From positions 1-5,557 of the forward strand of contig JAITTM010000040.1 of assembly GCA_031286975.1 (NCBI GenBank): a stretch of DNA of 5,557 nt, given 5' to 3'. Below are positions 5,213 through 5,557 of the stretch, in pieces. The position numbers and the translations under genes are program-made. The stretch is from Coriobacteriales bacterium (GTDB lineage Bacteria; Actinomycetota; Coriobacteriia; Coriobacteriales; UBA8131). The notes beneath the pieces were generated by a model. It saw only the letters and a program-made list of their open reading frames with translations. It did not search any database and was not told where the DNA came from. How positions within the stretch are numbered: the stretch's first letter is position 1; every line of letters begins with the position of its first letter.

Positions 5213-5557
5213 GCGATTTCCTCAAGGGCAGCCAAAGCTGTATCAATTTCGGCGGGTGTATTGAAGTGGCAAAACGAGAACCGCACGATTCCGCGGCCAA
5301 CGGTACCAAAGTGTTTGTGGAGCAACGGCGCACAGTGTGAACCAGCTCTGACGCAGATCTGGTGAGACTCCCACAGAGTCGTAGCGACTTCCCCTGAGCT
5401 CTTACCCTTGATATTCAGTGCTACGATGGGCAGCTTCTGCGCGGCATGAACATCGCCATAAAGCTCAATCCCCTCTATTTGCATCAGTCCGTCAACAAAA
5501 CGGCGGACAAGTGCTGTCTCCTGTTTGGCTATGTGCGCGATACCAGTGTCCAGTAGA
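5200..5557 (-). CDS. Cysteine desulfurase family protein (class V aminotransferase), 5'-partial
   Basis: The frame is open from the right edge to a TGA at 5200-5202, giving the last 118 residues of a PLP-dependent class V aminotransferase fold enzyme that normally takes sulfur (or selenium) from cysteine (or selenocysteine) as a protein persulfide. The segment ICVRAGSHCAPLLHKHFGT holds the active-site cysteine (codon 5332-5334), and GIVRFSFCHFNTPAEID is the family's usual closing motif. These match the subfamily with the RAGxHCAPL motif rather than IscS or NifS proper. The PLP lysine is in the missing N-terminal part. It is followed directly by the DUF3343 gene, its likely partner. Confidence 0.9.
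   Translation of the reverse strand, partial: LLDTGIAHIAKQETALVRRFVDGLMQIEGIELYGDVHAAQKLPIVALNIKGKSSGEVATTLWESHQICVRAGSHCAPLLHKHFGTVGRGIVRFSFCHFNTPAEIDTALAALEEIACSA

Noticed and set aside
1..5557. CRISPR array, insertion sequence, phage or toxin-antitoxin system
   Set aside because: I found no regularly spaced repeats, transposase or integrase motifs, or small toxin/antitoxin pair. The tRNA 3' ends are not duplicated nearby, so there is no sign of an integration site within the window.

Overview
The window looks like chromosomal DNA of an anaerobic, Gram-positive-type bacterium, most plausibly a member of the Actinomycetota class Coriobacteriia (Eggerthella/Slackia/Cryptobacterium-like). This is an inference from a combination of features: a type A RNase P RNA rather than the Bacillus type B form, a short single-anchor signal peptidase I, a secreted protein with a Listeria/Bacteroides-type InlB B-repeat, an anaerobic-respiration (TorD-family) chaperone, and a cysteine desulfurase paired with a DUF3343 Se/S-carrier-like protein. 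Base composition is moderately GC-rich and at least one start codon, probably two, is GTG. No 16S or other decisive marker is present, so the placement is tentative.

Left part (1-1989): the C-terminal GGDEF domain of a diguanylate cyclase, cut by the window edge, is followed by a signal peptidase I gene (lepB), both on the plus strand. A TorD/DmsD-type chaperone gene lies on the minus strand, and its stop codon overlaps the lepB stop codon tail to tail (TTAG).

Middle (1990-4311): a 294-nt divergent intergenic region holds two adjacent hairpins and a possible promoter. It precedes a large gene for a secreted protein of unknown function, with a signal peptide, a long beta-rich ectodomain, a possible Ig-like segment and one InlB B-repeat. 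This gene has no visible wall anchor. Its last 24-25 codons are antisense to the 3' end of rnpB.

Right part (4237-5557): rnpB (RNase P RNA, minus strand) is transcribed divergently from a tRNA-Gln(CUG)-tRNA-Glu(CUC) pair with a clear promoter and an intrinsic terminator. Converging on that terminator from the right are a DUF3343 small protein and, overlapping it by 13 nt, the C-terminal part of a class V aminotransferase/cysteine desulfurase that runs off the right edge.

Connections: RNase P matures the 5' ends of tRNAs such as the two encoded opposite it. Signal peptidase I is the expected enzyme to process the secreted protein. The desulfurase and DUF3343 protein probably form a sulfur or selenium transfer pair. 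I did not see a phage, CRISPR array or complete insertion sequence. The most unusual signal is the collision of the secreted-protein gene with rnpB, which suggests a past rearrangement.
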